Shown piece by piece: positions 47,037 to 56,099 of a stretch of 57,407 nucleotides of DNA (within the stretch, counting starts at the first letter, position 1; each line of letters begins with the position of its first letter). This stretch comes from Psychrobacter immobilis. GTDB lineage: Bacteria > Pseudomonadota > Gammaproteobacteria > Pseudomonadales > Moraxellaceae. The DNA lies in contig NZ_CAJGZJ010000018.1 of NCBI RefSeq assembly GCF_904846225.1, positions 1-57,407 on the forward strand. Direction: 5' to 3'. The position numbers were made by a program, and so were the translations under genes. Below the pieces are notes generated by a model. It saw nothing but the letters and a program-made list of their open reading frames with translations. It was not told the DNA's origin and did not search any database.

Positions 47037-47098
47037 GCTGCTATCAATTTTGCTTGCTGTGCATGCGCAGACAGAGGCTGCGAAAAATTGATGGCAGC
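47037..47098 (+). repeat. Dispersed hairpin repeat, copy E
   Basis: GCTGCTATCAATTTT and AAAATTGATGGCAGC pair at 14 of 15 positions, with a G-U at the last. They enclose GCTTGCTGTG and the core CAGACAGAGGCTGCG. It lies between eptA and the tRNA fragment and has the longest stem of the five copies. Confidence 0.7.
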
Positions 47099-47185
47099 AA
47101 TACCGTAGCGTTTTAGGGTGTTTTGACTATATTTAACTTCGATAATACTCAGTATATCTACTTTAGTCTAAAATTTAAGCAATAA

Positions 47186-47217
47186 AAAACCCCGCAAACA
47201 GTGTGTTTGCGGGGTTT
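47186..47217 (-). terminator. Terminator of the tRNA gene
   Basis: AACCCCGCAAACA pairs with TGTTTGCGGGGTT; on the minus strand the hairpin is followed by TTTTTATT. It lies just beyond the CCA end of the tRNA fragment, so it is the native terminator of the tRNA locus. Confidence 0.85.
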
Positions 47218-47222
47218 AAATA

Positions 47223-47275
47223 TGGTGGGCCCAGTAGGACTTGAACCTACGACCAAAGGATTATGAGTCCTTTAT
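47223..47275 (-). tRNA. 3' half of a tRNA-Ile2(CAU)-like gene, attachment site
   Basis: The minus strand reads AAGGACTCATAATCCTT (anticodon arm, CAT), a TTGGTC variable loop, GTAGGTTCAAGTCCTAC (T-arm), TGGGCCC, A and CCA. The D-arm and 5' acceptor strand are missing: homology stops at about 47275. The TTGGTC loop resembles lysidine tRNA-Ile2, not elongator tRNA-Met. A 3' tRNA half next to foreign genes is the expected attL or attR of a tyrosine-recombinase element, so this marks the border of the element to the right. Confidence 0.8.
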
Positions 47276-47407
47276 CTTACAACAACAATACACGATAACT
47301 AACAATAAATAGCTATGAGAAAATTTTTATCGCCCTAAAACAGGTAGGTTTAGAGGATAAGCTAAGTTTATATAGCAACAATTAGATATATCTAAAGATA
47401 ATTTTCA

Positions 47408-47527
47408 AGTATCAAAATAGTATCAAAATAAATTATAACTTCAATGCTTAAAAGTACAGGGGTTCATAAAACCTAGTTTATGCTGTTTAATGATAAAGGA
47501 CAAAGCTTTCGTTCAAAGTATCAAAAA
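47408..47527. repeat. Short direct repeats near the attachment site
   Basis: AGTATCAAAAT occurs twice in tandem (47408-47418, 47419-47429) and AGTATCAAAAA once more at 47517. Spaced short repeats this close to an att core are typical arm-type integrase sites. The role is inferred; the integrase itself is not in the window. Confidence 0.45.
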
Positions 47528-48156
47528 AGTGAAGAGCAAGTCACTTTTATTTTTATATAACGTATTGGTCAACTGAATTTAGACTACCTTTAAATATTTT
47601 ATCCAAAGTAATATTTTTGTATTTTTACTGATGTTAAGTGACATTTTAATTTATAAGAACTCACCGTTTGAAATTAGGCTCAAATATTGTCACTAATAGC
47701 ACTTCTAGTCTTGTAAATATTTTGTAACTGTTCTTTAGCATCTGCTCTTTCTTAAAGCTTCTAAAAAAGCGCTTATTAGGTGGATTATACTATGAGATAG
47801 AGTTACCAAAGTACTGTTGTAATTGAGCGGAATGCAGTGGGATATAGCTCTAATGGTTTATCGTTTCAGCGCCTTCTTCATTTCATATTATGGCAATCTG
47901 CCACCTCTCTATCAAACGTATTACTGATGCATTTTAATATGTTGATATTGTCACATGTAATATATTATTCATAAGAGTGTTTAAAGTTATACTTCGTTAG
48001 TTCTGACCAATAGTCCGATCAGCATTACAAGCTTGATTTTTATAGTAAAAGGTCCTGCTGATTAGACTACAAGCAAGTTAAGCTGATTAATACCAATAAT
48101 GGCAAACATCTACTGACCATAAAGAAATGTAAAAACCATAATATTATTCTATAAAA
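47528..48156. other. AT-rich leader of the integrated element
   Basis: About 630 bp without a convincing reading frame on either strand. It is the non-coding end of the element between the att region and the repressor operator. I see only short runs of T and A and small inverted repeats. Confidence 0.5.
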
Positions 48157-48211
48157 TTGTTTCCCATAATAGAGAAACAATGATAGAGTGTTTCTCTATT
48201 ATGGGAAACAA
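48157..48211. promoter_or_regulatory. Perfect 23-bp inverted-repeat operator of the repressor
   Basis: Two 23-bp arms (48157-48179 and 48189-48211) are exact reverse complements around 9 bases. Each arm holds GTTTCCCATAATAGAGAAAC, itself an imperfect palindrome GTTTC-N10-GAAAC. So the region looks like two head-to-head repressor sites ending 11 bp before the repressor ATG. Confidence 0.75.
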
Positions 48212-48222
48212 AGAGATATATT

Positions 48223-49062
48223 ATGAATAATAAATCAGAGCAAACTATAGCAACAAGACTTAAAAATGTCATGAAAGAAAGGCGGTTAAGGCAAGTTGAA
48301 ATATCTAAAGCGATAGGTGCATCCAGAGGAACCGTGTCTAAATGGCTGTCAGACACTGCTCAACCTAGCCAAGAATATTTATTACGTTTAGCCGAAGTAC
48401 TAAAAGTTTCTGCAGATTGGATTATAGAAGGAGATAATTACTATGCTTCTTATGATGACTTAGATGACATGGTAGATGCAGTCAGGGAAACCAAGAGGGA
48501 CATGTACCTTCAAGAATTAAAATTGAAAAATAATATTCCTTATAGCATAAGGTACTTAGAAGAACTCTATGAAGATATGAAATTTAGAGAACTTGAAGAG
48601 CTTGAAGAAAAACATAACAATTCATTATCACATTTTCATGATTATAATAATGAATTTAATGACGCTTCACAGAAGGATAGTGAACTTGAATTCATAGAAA
48701 ACTATGAAAATGAAAGAAAGATTTCCCAAAATATTTTGGCTAAATTTGCAATGAAAGCTGGCGCAGACATAAATAAAACAATCTACTATATTTTGGAAGA
48801 TGATTGTATGTTACCTGTGATGTATCGTAGAGCTGAATGCGCGGTAGATACTAGTAAACTCGAAATTAAGAACGGTAAGATTTATTACTTTAAGCATGGT
48901 GTGGTTTATCGAACAAACGTTTTATATAATCAGCCTGATGGAGGATTACTGATTCGAAGTATCAATGATGACTTTGAAGATGAAATAGTGAGCGCCAAAG
49001 ATATAAGCGTTATAAATATCATTGGTTGGGTATATTCATGGACAAATTTGGATATTTGGTAA
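48223..49062 (+). CDS. XRE-family phage-type repressor with S24-like domain
   Basis: 279 residues. The N-terminal helix-turn-helix (RLRQVEISKAIGASRGTVSKWLSD) is at about residues 20-60. A long charged middle (about 85-180) follows. The C-terminal domain has the LexA/CI S24 layout: ILEDDCMLPVM, CAVDTSKLEIKNGKIYYF, and VINIIGWVYSW. The catalytic Ser of the usual D-S-M motif is Cys here (DDCML), and the Lys position reads VYRTNV, so self-cleavage is doubtful. It is likely autoregulated through the operator just upstream. It may keep the element quiescent. Confidence 0.85.
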   Translation: MNNKSEQTIATRLKNVMKERRLRQVEISKAIGASRGTVSKWLSDTAQPSQEYLLRLAEVLKVSADWIIEGDNYYASYDDLDDMVDAVRETKRDMYLQELKLKNNIPYSIRYLEELYEDMKFRELEELEEKHNNSLSHFHDYNNEFNDASQKDSELEFIENYENERKISQNILAKFAMKAGADINKTIYYILEDDCMLPVMYRRAECAVDTSKLEIKNGKIYYFKHGVVYRTNVLYNQPDGGLLIRSINDDFEDEIVSAKDISVINIIGWVYSWTNLDIW

Positions 49063-49123
49063 CTACCCAAATTACGTTAATGTATACATAGCTGATTTCT
49101 TATAGAACTTTGCTTATTGTTTC

Positions 49124-49148
49124 AACCACCAGTTAGGTGGTTTTTTTT
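49124..49148 (+). terminator. Intrinsic terminator after the repressor gene
   Basis: AACCACC and GGTGGTT pair around AGTTA, followed by a run of T. It is about 60 bp after the stop codon. Confidence 0.88.
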
Positions 49149-49280
49149 GCTTGAAATTAATTAATCTTCATAAACTGTGTTCAGATATATTTATATGTGG
49201 TGAAATATATTTACATGTGTTGCTTTCGTTTCTTTACTAATATATAGTCATTATGAATCAACACTTAGTGAGGAACAAAA

Positions 49281-49529
49281 ATGAGCCCTAAAAAAGGTTG
49301 GTCCCAATACAGCGAGGAAGAAAAGACTTTAATGAGACAAGCCGTGGTCAATGCAAATTCAGATACGCCTTTTCCACCTAAATACGCAGCAGCATATCTT
49401 GGAAAATCTTTAAGTACTCTGCAACATATGCGTTGTCATCAAACAGATGGCATTAAGTATATAAAAGTTGGCGGTCACATTATTTACAGAAGGCGTGATC
49501 TTGACGAATATCTTGATAAGTATGGGTAA
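49281..49529 (+). CDS. AlpA/MerR-like DNA-binding protein
   Basis: 82 residues with a winged-helix motif of the excisionase type: PPKYAAAYLGKSLSTLQHMRC, then KYIKVGGHIIYRRRDLDEYL. The last part is the usual wing and recognition end. Such proteins act as activators or excisionases (recombination directionality factors) of satellite-type integrative elements. GAGGAAC precedes the ATG. Its place before the DUF3987 gene fits that role. Confidence 0.8.
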   Translation: MSPKKGWSQYSEEEKTLMRQAVVNANSDTPFPPKYAAAYLGKSLSTLQHMRCHQTDGIKYIKVGGHIIYRRRDLDEYLDKYG

Positions 49530-49608
49530 TCTTATATTTGAGAGATAAAAGAATAGATTAATAGTTAGCTAACCCACAAGTTTTTAATAACTAAATTAGG
49601 AAAAGCAA

Positions 49609-51108
49609 ATGAATAAATTGAATAAAGACTCTTTTACTAATCAAGAGAGCATGTTAGTAGACAATACTATTGATTTACAAGTCGAACAATGGAGTGCCCC
49701 TGAGTCATTATCTAATGATTCAATAGAACCAACACAATACCCAATACGAGCATGGCCAGGCAAATTACGGAAAGTAGTGGAAGCAATTGCTTTTTATACA
49801 CAGGTTCCAACAGCTATGTCAGGTCAGTGCGTATTAGGGTCTATAGCACATATTGGACAGGCTCTTATTGATGCGCCAATGGGTCATATTCATATGCCTG
49901 CTAGTCTATATTTAATTACTGAAGGATCTAGTGGCAGTGGTAAAAGTAGCGCTATGAGACTAAGTCATAATGAAATAAGAGCTCATCAAAAAAAACGATA
50001 CGACATATTTGTAGAAAAACTAGAAGAGTGGGAATCTCAGAAATCGGGATTAAAAGGCAATGATCTTAAAAGCTACCTACATAAGAACTCTAGACCACTC
50101 AATCCAGTAAATATGTTTAGTGATGCTACTATTGAGCCCGTACTTGATCGTTTCCTCAGTAAAGAGATGAAAAATGCCAGTTTTATATCAGATGAGGCTG
50201 GGCAGTTCTTCAATGGCTATACAATGAGTAGCGATACTGCAGGGAATGCTATGTCTGCATTAACCACTTTGTGGAGTGATGGAACTGTTGATCGTTTACG
50301 ATCACAAAAAGGTGAAAACAGTATCACTAATTCACGTGCTTATGACGTACGTCTAGGAATATTTCTTATGGGCCAAAGAGTAATTCTTGAAAAGGCTTTA
50401 GCTAACCCATTGTTAGATGGTCAAGGGTTGTTAGCACGATCGCTATTTGCTTGTCCCAGTAGCATACAGGGACATAGAGTATGGAATGACCTAGATCGCA
50501 GACAAAAAGACCCATATGCGGATCCAGATTTAGTAGGCTACTGGGAAAGATGTGGACATCTTTTGAAACTGTCAAGTACCAATGATTCTCAAAATAATGA
50601 AGAGCGTATTAAGATGCGCTGGCATGATGAACTGGCAGAGCAGGCATTTTATGACGGTATGCAAGCTATTGAAATTCGACAAGCGAATGGTGAGGCCTTA
50701 GAGTATTTAAGAGCTTATGCAAGTAGGTTAGCGGAAAATGCTAGTAGAATAGCCTCTCTAATCGCATTCTTTGATGAGCGTGAGACGATAACATCCGATG
50801 ATATCAATAGAGCATTCTTACTAGTAGAATATTCAATAAGTGAACGTTTGCGTTATTTCGATTCTACTCCTTCAGGAGAACAGAATAATAGTGAAAAATT
50901 GAGTAGCTGGCTTATTGATAAAGCTAAGAATAAACAACCTACAAAGCTTAGTTATTCTTATATTTACAATGGAGCACCAATGCCCATGAGAAAAGATGTA
51001 AGACTACTGAAAACAGAACTCAGTATTTTAGAAAATGCTGGGCATATTAAGCAAAAAAAAGAAGGCAATAAATTGGTAGTTTATATAAATCCCCAATTAT
51101 ATTCATGA
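49609..51108 (+). CDS. DUF3987-family P-loop protein (primase/helicase-like)
   Basis: 499 residues. Walker A is GSSGSGKSS near residue 106, and FISDEAGQFF near 195 is a likely Walker B. YDVRLGIFLMGQR and GQGLLARSLFACP are typical of DUF3987/YfjI proteins of satellite phages and genomic islands, where they lie with replication genes. The last 60 residues look like a winged helix. AGGAAAAGC precedes the ATG. It may drive replication of the excised element, with the iteron-like repeats just downstream as a possible origin. Confidence 0.85.
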   Translation: MNKLNKDSFTNQESMLVDNTIDLQVEQWSAPESLSNDSIEPTQYPIRAWPGKLRKVVEAIAFYTQVPTAMSGQCVLGSIAHIGQALIDAPMGHIHMPASLYLITEGSSGSGKSSAMRLSHNEIRAHQKKRYDIFVEKLEEWESQKSGLKGNDLKSYLHKNSRPLNPVNMFSDATIEPVLDRFLSKEMKNASFISDEAGQFFNGYTMSSDTAGNAMSALTTLWSDGTVDRLRSQKGENSITNSRAYDVRLGIFLMGQRVILEKALANPLLDGQGLLARSLFACPSSIQGHRVWNDLDRRQKDPYADPDLVGYWERCGHLLKLSSTNDSQNNEERIKMRWHDELAEQAFYDGMQAIEIRQANGEALEYLRAYASRLAENASRIASLIAFFDERETITSDDINRAFLLVEYSISERLRYFDSTPSGEQNNSEKLSSWLIDKAKNKQPTKLSYSYIYNGAPMPMRKDVRLLKTELSILENAGHIKQKKEGNKLVVYINPQLYS

Positions 51109-51210
51109 TAAGTACGTTTAATCTATCTGACCATAGATTAAGAAGTTGTCTAGTAAGAATTACACGTTAGCTTACTTTTGTAGGTCATTTGATGCTGTCT
51201 AAATATAAAG

Positions 51211-51302
51211 GTTTAGGCAGTTTAGGCAGGATTAGGAATAGGTTATTACCATGTATAGACCTCTTATTAAAAGGCTTGTAGGCAATTAAGGCAAATTAGG
51301 AA
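51211..51302. repeat. Two clusters of 9-bp iteron-like repeats
   Basis: Cluster 1 at 51211-51237 is GTTTAGGCA, GTTTAGGCA, GGATTAGGA. Cluster 2 at 51276-51302 is TTGTAGGCA, ATTAAGGCA, AATTAGGAA. In each, the third unit lacks the C. The 39-bp gap is AT-rich. The 51109-51662 region has no gene-like frame. Position next to a DUF3987 gene suggests a replication origin or a regulator site. Confidence 0.55.
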
Positions 51303-51662
51303 AGCGCTAGGCTTATAATTTTATATAGGGAATATATATACTCATCTGTGTATATGAGCCTATATGTAATTTGAACTGTCTCGATTTTATCGGAGACAGA
51401 TTCATCTAAGAAATCAAACCCCAATATTAAGAACGTCACTTAAGAAAACTAAGCTTTATATCTCAGCCCTCTAAACTATATAAATAATAACATATAGGGC
51501 TTTTCCGAATAATTAGATTCGAATAAATTTGTAGCAAGTTTAGATATCAATGATATTTCGAACACCATAACATCAGGGGAAGTACTACCTAATTAGTTAG
51601 AGTTTAGACTATTCTAGGATTAAATTATTTCTAATATCGGTCTCAATTTCAGAACTAAACCT
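51303..51662. other. AT-rich gene-free stretch between convergent units
   Basis: It lies between the iteron-like repeats and the Toprim gene. It contains an A/T-rich tract with CTCAT/ATGAG dyads near 51340-51355, but no recognised gene. AT-rich DNA beside iterons could be an unwinding element; this is speculation. Confidence 0.35.
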
Positions 51663-52574
51663 TCAAACACTAACAACGGTTAAAGGTATCGATCTAGCGA
51701 CTAAGGCTTCTTGAGTTATTGCTAAGAAATTATCTTTTAGATGATTATAGTATGGCTGTAGAGCAGGGTGGCTAACAGCGATATGTGACTGAACCAACCT
51801 AGTCTGCTTTTTATTCATATTCAGCATCTCATCGTTCTTTAGCCAAGGCTCTTTAGGTAGAATAACGCCATTAGCTAAAATAGCTTCTCCGATGGATTGC
51901 GCTATGCTTAGACCAGCAAAATCGTAGTCAGCAAATACATATTTACAGCACTTAATATTTTTAAGGCTCTCATAAATTAAAGCGGCATTACTAGCCTTAT
52001 GGCCTCTATAAACTAAAGCGGTAGTTTTACCAAGCCAGCCTTCTATTAATGCTAAGTCTGGCTTGGTAAAACGACAGAAGCTAGTGAAGTTTTCTATGAC
52101 AATAAGATTATCAATATTCCACTGTGTCAAATCATCACTATGCACACCGAGATAGGCGTTTTGTTTAGAGGCTTTATGGATATAATTCTGGGTAGCAATG
52201 ACCAAATCATCGTCAGAACCTAATAGTCGCAATTCGAAGAAACCTTCTGTGGGGGCTTTACTCAATATTTTCTCATTGGACATAGTCAAGCTGTTGTCGA
52301 CACGATCTTTGGTTTTCATAGCTGCTATGTCGTCGTGCGCTATGTCTATCTTGGTATGTGCTTTGATTAGGCTAACAATACGGTTCCAGCCACCCGGCTT
52401 TATATGTATAGTGCGTCCTATTTTGTAACCTATATCTGCATCATAAACGACCAGTAGCGCAAAGACATTGCTAGGTGTCCTAAAAGCGATGGTATCCTCG
52501 CCAGCCTGTAGCTTTTGTTGTATATCAAGCAAAGTCTTACTACTCTCTAGGCGCTGAGCGAGTTTGGCGTCCAT
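51663..52574 (-). CDS. JetD/MksG-like Toprim nuclease subunit
   Basis: 303 residues, the last gene of the SMC operon. The Toprim motifs are visible: Glu161 in LIVIENFTSF and the Asp pair in FADYDFAGLS (216, 218). This matches the C-terminal domain of Wadjet JetD/MksG, which cuts DNA when the SMC complex extrudes a plasmid. It is shorter than usual JetD (about 400), with a different N-terminal arm. The ATG lies inside the previous gene (28 bp overlap), so translation is coupled. The N-terminal assignment is uncertain. Confidence 0.7.
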   Translation of the reverse strand: MDAKLAQRLESSKTLLDIQQKLQAGEDTIAFRTPSNVFALLVVYDADIGYKIGRTIHIKPGGWNRIVSLIKAHTKIDIAHDDIAAMKTKDRVDNSLTMSNEKILSKAPTEGFFELRLLGSDDDLVIATQNYIHKASKQNAYLGVHSDDLTQWNIDNLIVIENFTSFCRFTKPDLALIEGWLGKTTALVYRGHKASNAALIYESLKNIKCCKYVFADYDFAGLSIAQSIGEAILANGVILPKEPWLKNDEMLNMNKKQTRLVQSHIAVSHPALQPYYNHLKDNFLAITQEALVARSIPLTVVSV

Positions 52575-53875
52575 AATTCGTTTTCACTAGGTTCGGTAGA
52601 GGTGGTATGGCATCTGACGTACTTGGCATCTGTTATATACAGAGTGTCACAAGTATCGGACAGCCATCTCTTTTTTAGATAAAGCTTCCAGTAGCAAGTG
52701 TCTTTTTTCTTAATAATATAATCGTTCTTGAAGTTGCTCCCACAGACTTTAAGCACTAAAGCTAAAAAGGCTTTGTATTCCACGACATGGCTCAAGCCTG
52801 CAGTTTGCCAATATTCTCTGACTGAGTAACACCTGCTTAGATCATCCGTATTATTATTGGAGAGATATTTTAGAACCCAAAGCTTTTCAGGTGAGGGCTT
52901 TTGTTGTTCAACCCTATCTGACGATTCAACATACTCACCCTCATAAACCTTAATATCTTTACCTTGAGTAATGGGTTGGCTGCTGGCAAGTTTACCCATG
53001 ATGGTCGCGAGTAAGTAGCTGTCGTCGCTTAATTCAACATTGTAAAGATTATCACTGACGTCTATACCACCAAATGCCAAGCCTATGCTTTCAATATCTC
53101 TTAACTCAAGCCCCATCTGCTTAGGAGTAAACTGCTCATTTCTCAATGCTTTATGCAGTTGCCAAAGTATCTTATTCTGGCGGTTCTGATCTTTTTTTAG
53201 TTTGTCGATAAGCAGGATAGTCTTATCTAGATGAATGCCCATTTCATGGTTGAATCTAACGATAGAGTCGGATAGATACTCGTCCAGTATGACCGCAGCT
53301 TTAGTGTAGTCGCCATGGAGTTTATAAAGCTCTTCACGACCTAAAATAGCTGTTTTCTGGATCTGTGATTTAATTTTTTTATTTAAGCTTTCAAGGATAA
53401 TACGCTTAGCTTTTATGTTAGGGGTATTATTTAGATCTGAGTTAATTATGTACTCTATATTTGCCATCTCGCGGCCTAAAGCCTCTGATAGCATATTGGC
53501 TTCATCTCGGATATTCGCTAAGTGCATCATCTCATCATGCGTTTCATCAAATGAGTCTGATGCCGCTTGCGCCATTTGAATGGAGTGGTGAATATTTTGC
53601 TTCCAGTCTTCTACGTCTGGCATGGTATGCGTACGGTAAGACTTTTGATCAACCGTTCTCAAAATATCTCTAAAACTAGATCCAAGCGTAATACTATTGG
53701 CATTAACGCTTATGACGCCACTATCACGAAGAGTTTTATACTGTTTGGAGCTTGTATTTACGGGACCGTAACACCCTTCAGGAGAGTAAGCCTCAAAGAG
53801 CACATCGGCTTTATCCGTAATTGCTCGGCCCAAGGTTTTTATCTTATCCTCTGTAAGTTTTATACCCTCACTCAT
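52547..53875 (-). CDS. JetA/MukF-like kleisin subunit
   Basis: 442 residues. The N-terminus looks like a winged helix (SSKQYKTLRDSGVISVNANSITLG), followed by long helices (about 110-260) and a C-terminal winged-helix region near SVREYWQTAGLSHVVEYKAFL. This is the expected layout of a kleisin that bridges SMC heads. It starts in the JetB-like stop (ATGA overlap of 4 bp). Sequence similarity to named families is weak by eye; the call rests on size, helices and the operon. Confidence 0.6.
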   Translation of the reverse strand: MSEGIKLTEDKIKTLGRAITDKADVLFEAYSPEGCYGPVNTSSKQYKTLRDSGVISVNANSITLGSSFRDILRTVDQKSYRTHTMPDVEDWKQNIHHSIQMAQAASDSFDETHDEMMHLANIRDEANMLSEALGREMANIEYIINSDLNNTPNIKAKRIILESLNKKIKSQIQKTAILGREELYKLHGDYTKAAVILDEYLSDSIVRFNHEMGIHLDKTILLIDKLKKDQNRQNKILWQLHKALRNEQFTPKQMGLELRDIESIGLAFGGIDVSDNLYNVELSDDSYLLATIMGKLASSQPITQGKDIKVYEGEYVESSDRVEQQKPSPEKLWVLKYLSNNNTDDLSRCYSVREYWQTAGLSHVVEYKAFLALVLKVCGSNFKNDYIIKKKDTCYWKLYLKKRWLSDTCDTLYITDAKYVRCHTTSTEPSENELWTPNSLSA

Positions 53876-54504
53876 AAGCCAAGTCCTTGCTGCAGTTCGA
53901 CCTCGCTTTCATCAGAGTCATCACTATCATCAAAAAGGTTTTCGGTGATGTATTCAAAGATTTGGCTAATATAACTAATCGTGCCAGTGACACGATATAT
54001 CTTTTGTGCGCTATTAGACAAGATGACAATATCATGTTTTCTTAGTCGCTCAAGTAGCGCTTCTACTTGTTGATCATTGGGTTTTTTGGTAGCACCCGTA
54101 ATTTCAGAGATTTGATTGAGCATACTCTCAAAATGTTTATTGTCATTAGCGGCCAGTACTAACTCAGCTTGTTTAAGCTTGTCACCTATTACCAAGGCGT
54201 TATTATTCTCATCAGCGCTGGCAAGACAAGTCAGCATCTCAATGATAGGCCCAATATTGTTATATATATCATGGAACTGCTTAGAGATTGCCTTTTTGTC
54301 AGACTCAGAGGGCAGGGTGTTCAAGCCAGCATAAACATCGCCATCACACATAGAGACAAGCTTAACGCCAAAGGGTTGAAGATGGCTTAAGATACGATTG
54401 AAGTTGTCTTCACTATCCTTTAACCATTTATAGGCTTCAGGTTCGCTGACAGGACAGATAAGCTTGTTCTGCATTATCATTCTTAATATGTCATGCTCTT
54501 TCAT
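53872..54504 (-). CDS. JetB/MukE-like subunit
   Basis: 210 residues with the pattern of MukE/DUF4194-type proteins: LICPVSEPEAYKWLKDSEDNF, GVKLVSMCDGDVYAGLNTLP, and a second winged helix QQVEALLERLRKHDIVIL. The C-terminus is acidic (DDSDDSDESEVE). It overlaps both neighbours by 4 bp (ATGA). It is expected to bind the kleisin in a condensin-like complex. Confidence 0.65.
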   Translation of the reverse strand: MKEHDILRMIMQNKLICPVSEPEAYKWLKDSEDNFNRILSHLQPFGVKLVSMCDGDVYAGLNTLPSESDKKAISKQFHDIYNNIGPIIEMLTCLASADENNNALVIGDKLKQAELVLAANDNKHFESMLNQISEITGATKKPNDQQVEALLERLRKHDIVILSNSAQKIYRVTGTISYISQIFEYITENLFDDSDDSDESEVELQQGLGL

Positions 54505-56099
54505 TCTTCAAATACTCCATATTGCTCCAACTGATGGTCTTGAGTTAGCGAATACATATCATCTGTCTGTGATAGCTCATACCTAAAGGTGTTAACATCA
54601 TAAGCGCAGCCAATGTTGTTAGAGAACAGGGGAATCACAGCATCATGTGGGTTTTCTGGAGCGGCGCACATGGCTGAAATACCAAGTTTTTGTAGTAAAC
54701 CTAGTAGCTCTTGGGTATTGGTAGGGTCAAGCACACCCACTTCATCAATAAAGAACTTAAGCTCGCTGGTATCGGTGGTTGATATGACTGAGAGTAGGGC
54801 AATATAAATAATCAGCTGGGCAATACGCATGGTGCCATTTGAGCCGATATCAGGGAAAGATTTGGCACGGTCGGTATGCTGCTCCTCTTTACCTCTTTGT
54901 TTCACTGTTAAGCTGACAAAGAACTGCTCTGAGAGTTTGATATTCATTTTGTTTTGACCAATATAGCTCTGTACTTGATCAAGTTTCATTAGCAGATCTT
55001 TATCAGGCATACGATATCTGTCATGAATATCCTTATTAACCCATTCTTCAAACGCCTCGGTAAAGGTATTGAGTACCGAATACCATTCGTTATCTCTAAT
55101 ACTAGAGGTTAGCGTAATCTTTAGATTCTCGATAGCCAACGCGCCTAATTTATCACAGACCTCTCTACAGCTACGATTAATACGATTTGAGAATGTGGTT
55201 AGACTATGATGCGCTTGGTCTAGTTTAAATTTAAAATCGCGAATTTTATGAGCTTCGACCAGATAGTGATTGATGATGACCTCTTTTCTAGTCTCATGCT
55301 CGTTGTTTAAATACTCAGTAAAGATACGCGCTTGTATGAACCAGTTATAGTCATCAGGACGGCCTACTGTGCTGTTATTAGCAAGTAGGGTCTCAAACAT
55401 ACTCTCGTTATTAATAAATGGCGATTTTACCGCGCTGAGTATTTTGATACCATCAAAGATCGTATGCCGAGTTTTCTCAATGGTCCCCTTAGATTTATCA
55501 AGTACAGATAGGGCAGTATCATGTAGCTCCAATAGGGTTTTTGAAGCAAATTCTACAGTTGGTGGCTGATTGGGTACAAGTGTACTTACAAAGGTATTGT
55601 TAGCGGCTTTCAGGGTAATCTCTAACCGCTCAAAATCAGTATTAGCTGCTGCTAAGTCTTGCTCAATACTTAAGGCTGCCTCCGATAAACGAGTAGCTTC
55701 TTTGGTTTTCTCTTCGATAGTCTCGTTGAAAGTCTGAGTCTTGGTGATAACAATAGATTCAAGCTCACTGCGTTTTTGAGTATAAACACTAGTCTGTGTG
55801 TACTCTTCAGTTAGAAAATCTTTATACAAGGCGACGCGCAACTTTGCCGCTTCAGCACGTTTGAGCTGAGCGTTAACGTCTTTGATAGTCTCTCTAACTT
55901 TAATTATCACGCTATCATCATAGCCGTTAGCATTAATAGCATGGTCTCGGCGCTGGCGAGCACTAGCACTCTCTTGTTTCGCCTCAGCGTTAGCCGCCTT
56001 TTTGTCTTGAGCGAGCTGCTCTTTTCTCTGGGCTTGAGTCGTTTTTAATTGCTCAAGCTTAATCTTATCCTGTTGCTTGATATTATCAAGCCCCGACTT
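54501..56099 (-). pseudogene. 5'-truncated SMC (JetC/MksB-like) ATPase gene
   Basis: The frame continues upstream of a GTG at 55910 for 63 codons to a TGA at 56100-56102, all coiled-coil-like (IKLEQLKTTQAQRKEQLAQD). The C-terminal half of an SMC protein is present: coiled coil, then a signature-like GSNGTMRIA and Walker B LKFFIDEVGVLD. The N-terminal Walker A lobe, usually about 150 residues plus the first coil, is absent. Upstream of the TGA the same frame reads MPPLQIDNNEICQVAL from an ATG at 56150, without a ribosome site. So the gene is broken, likely by an internal deletion. The operon order is SMC, MukE-like, kleisin, Toprim. Confidence 0.7.

Noticed and set aside
47223..47275. Functional elongator tRNA-Met gene
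   Set aside because: The D-arm and 5' acceptor strand are missing, and the variable loop resembles tRNA-Ile2(CAU).
51211..51302. CRISPR array
   Set aside because: Units are 9 bp without spacers of constant length, and no cas genes are present.
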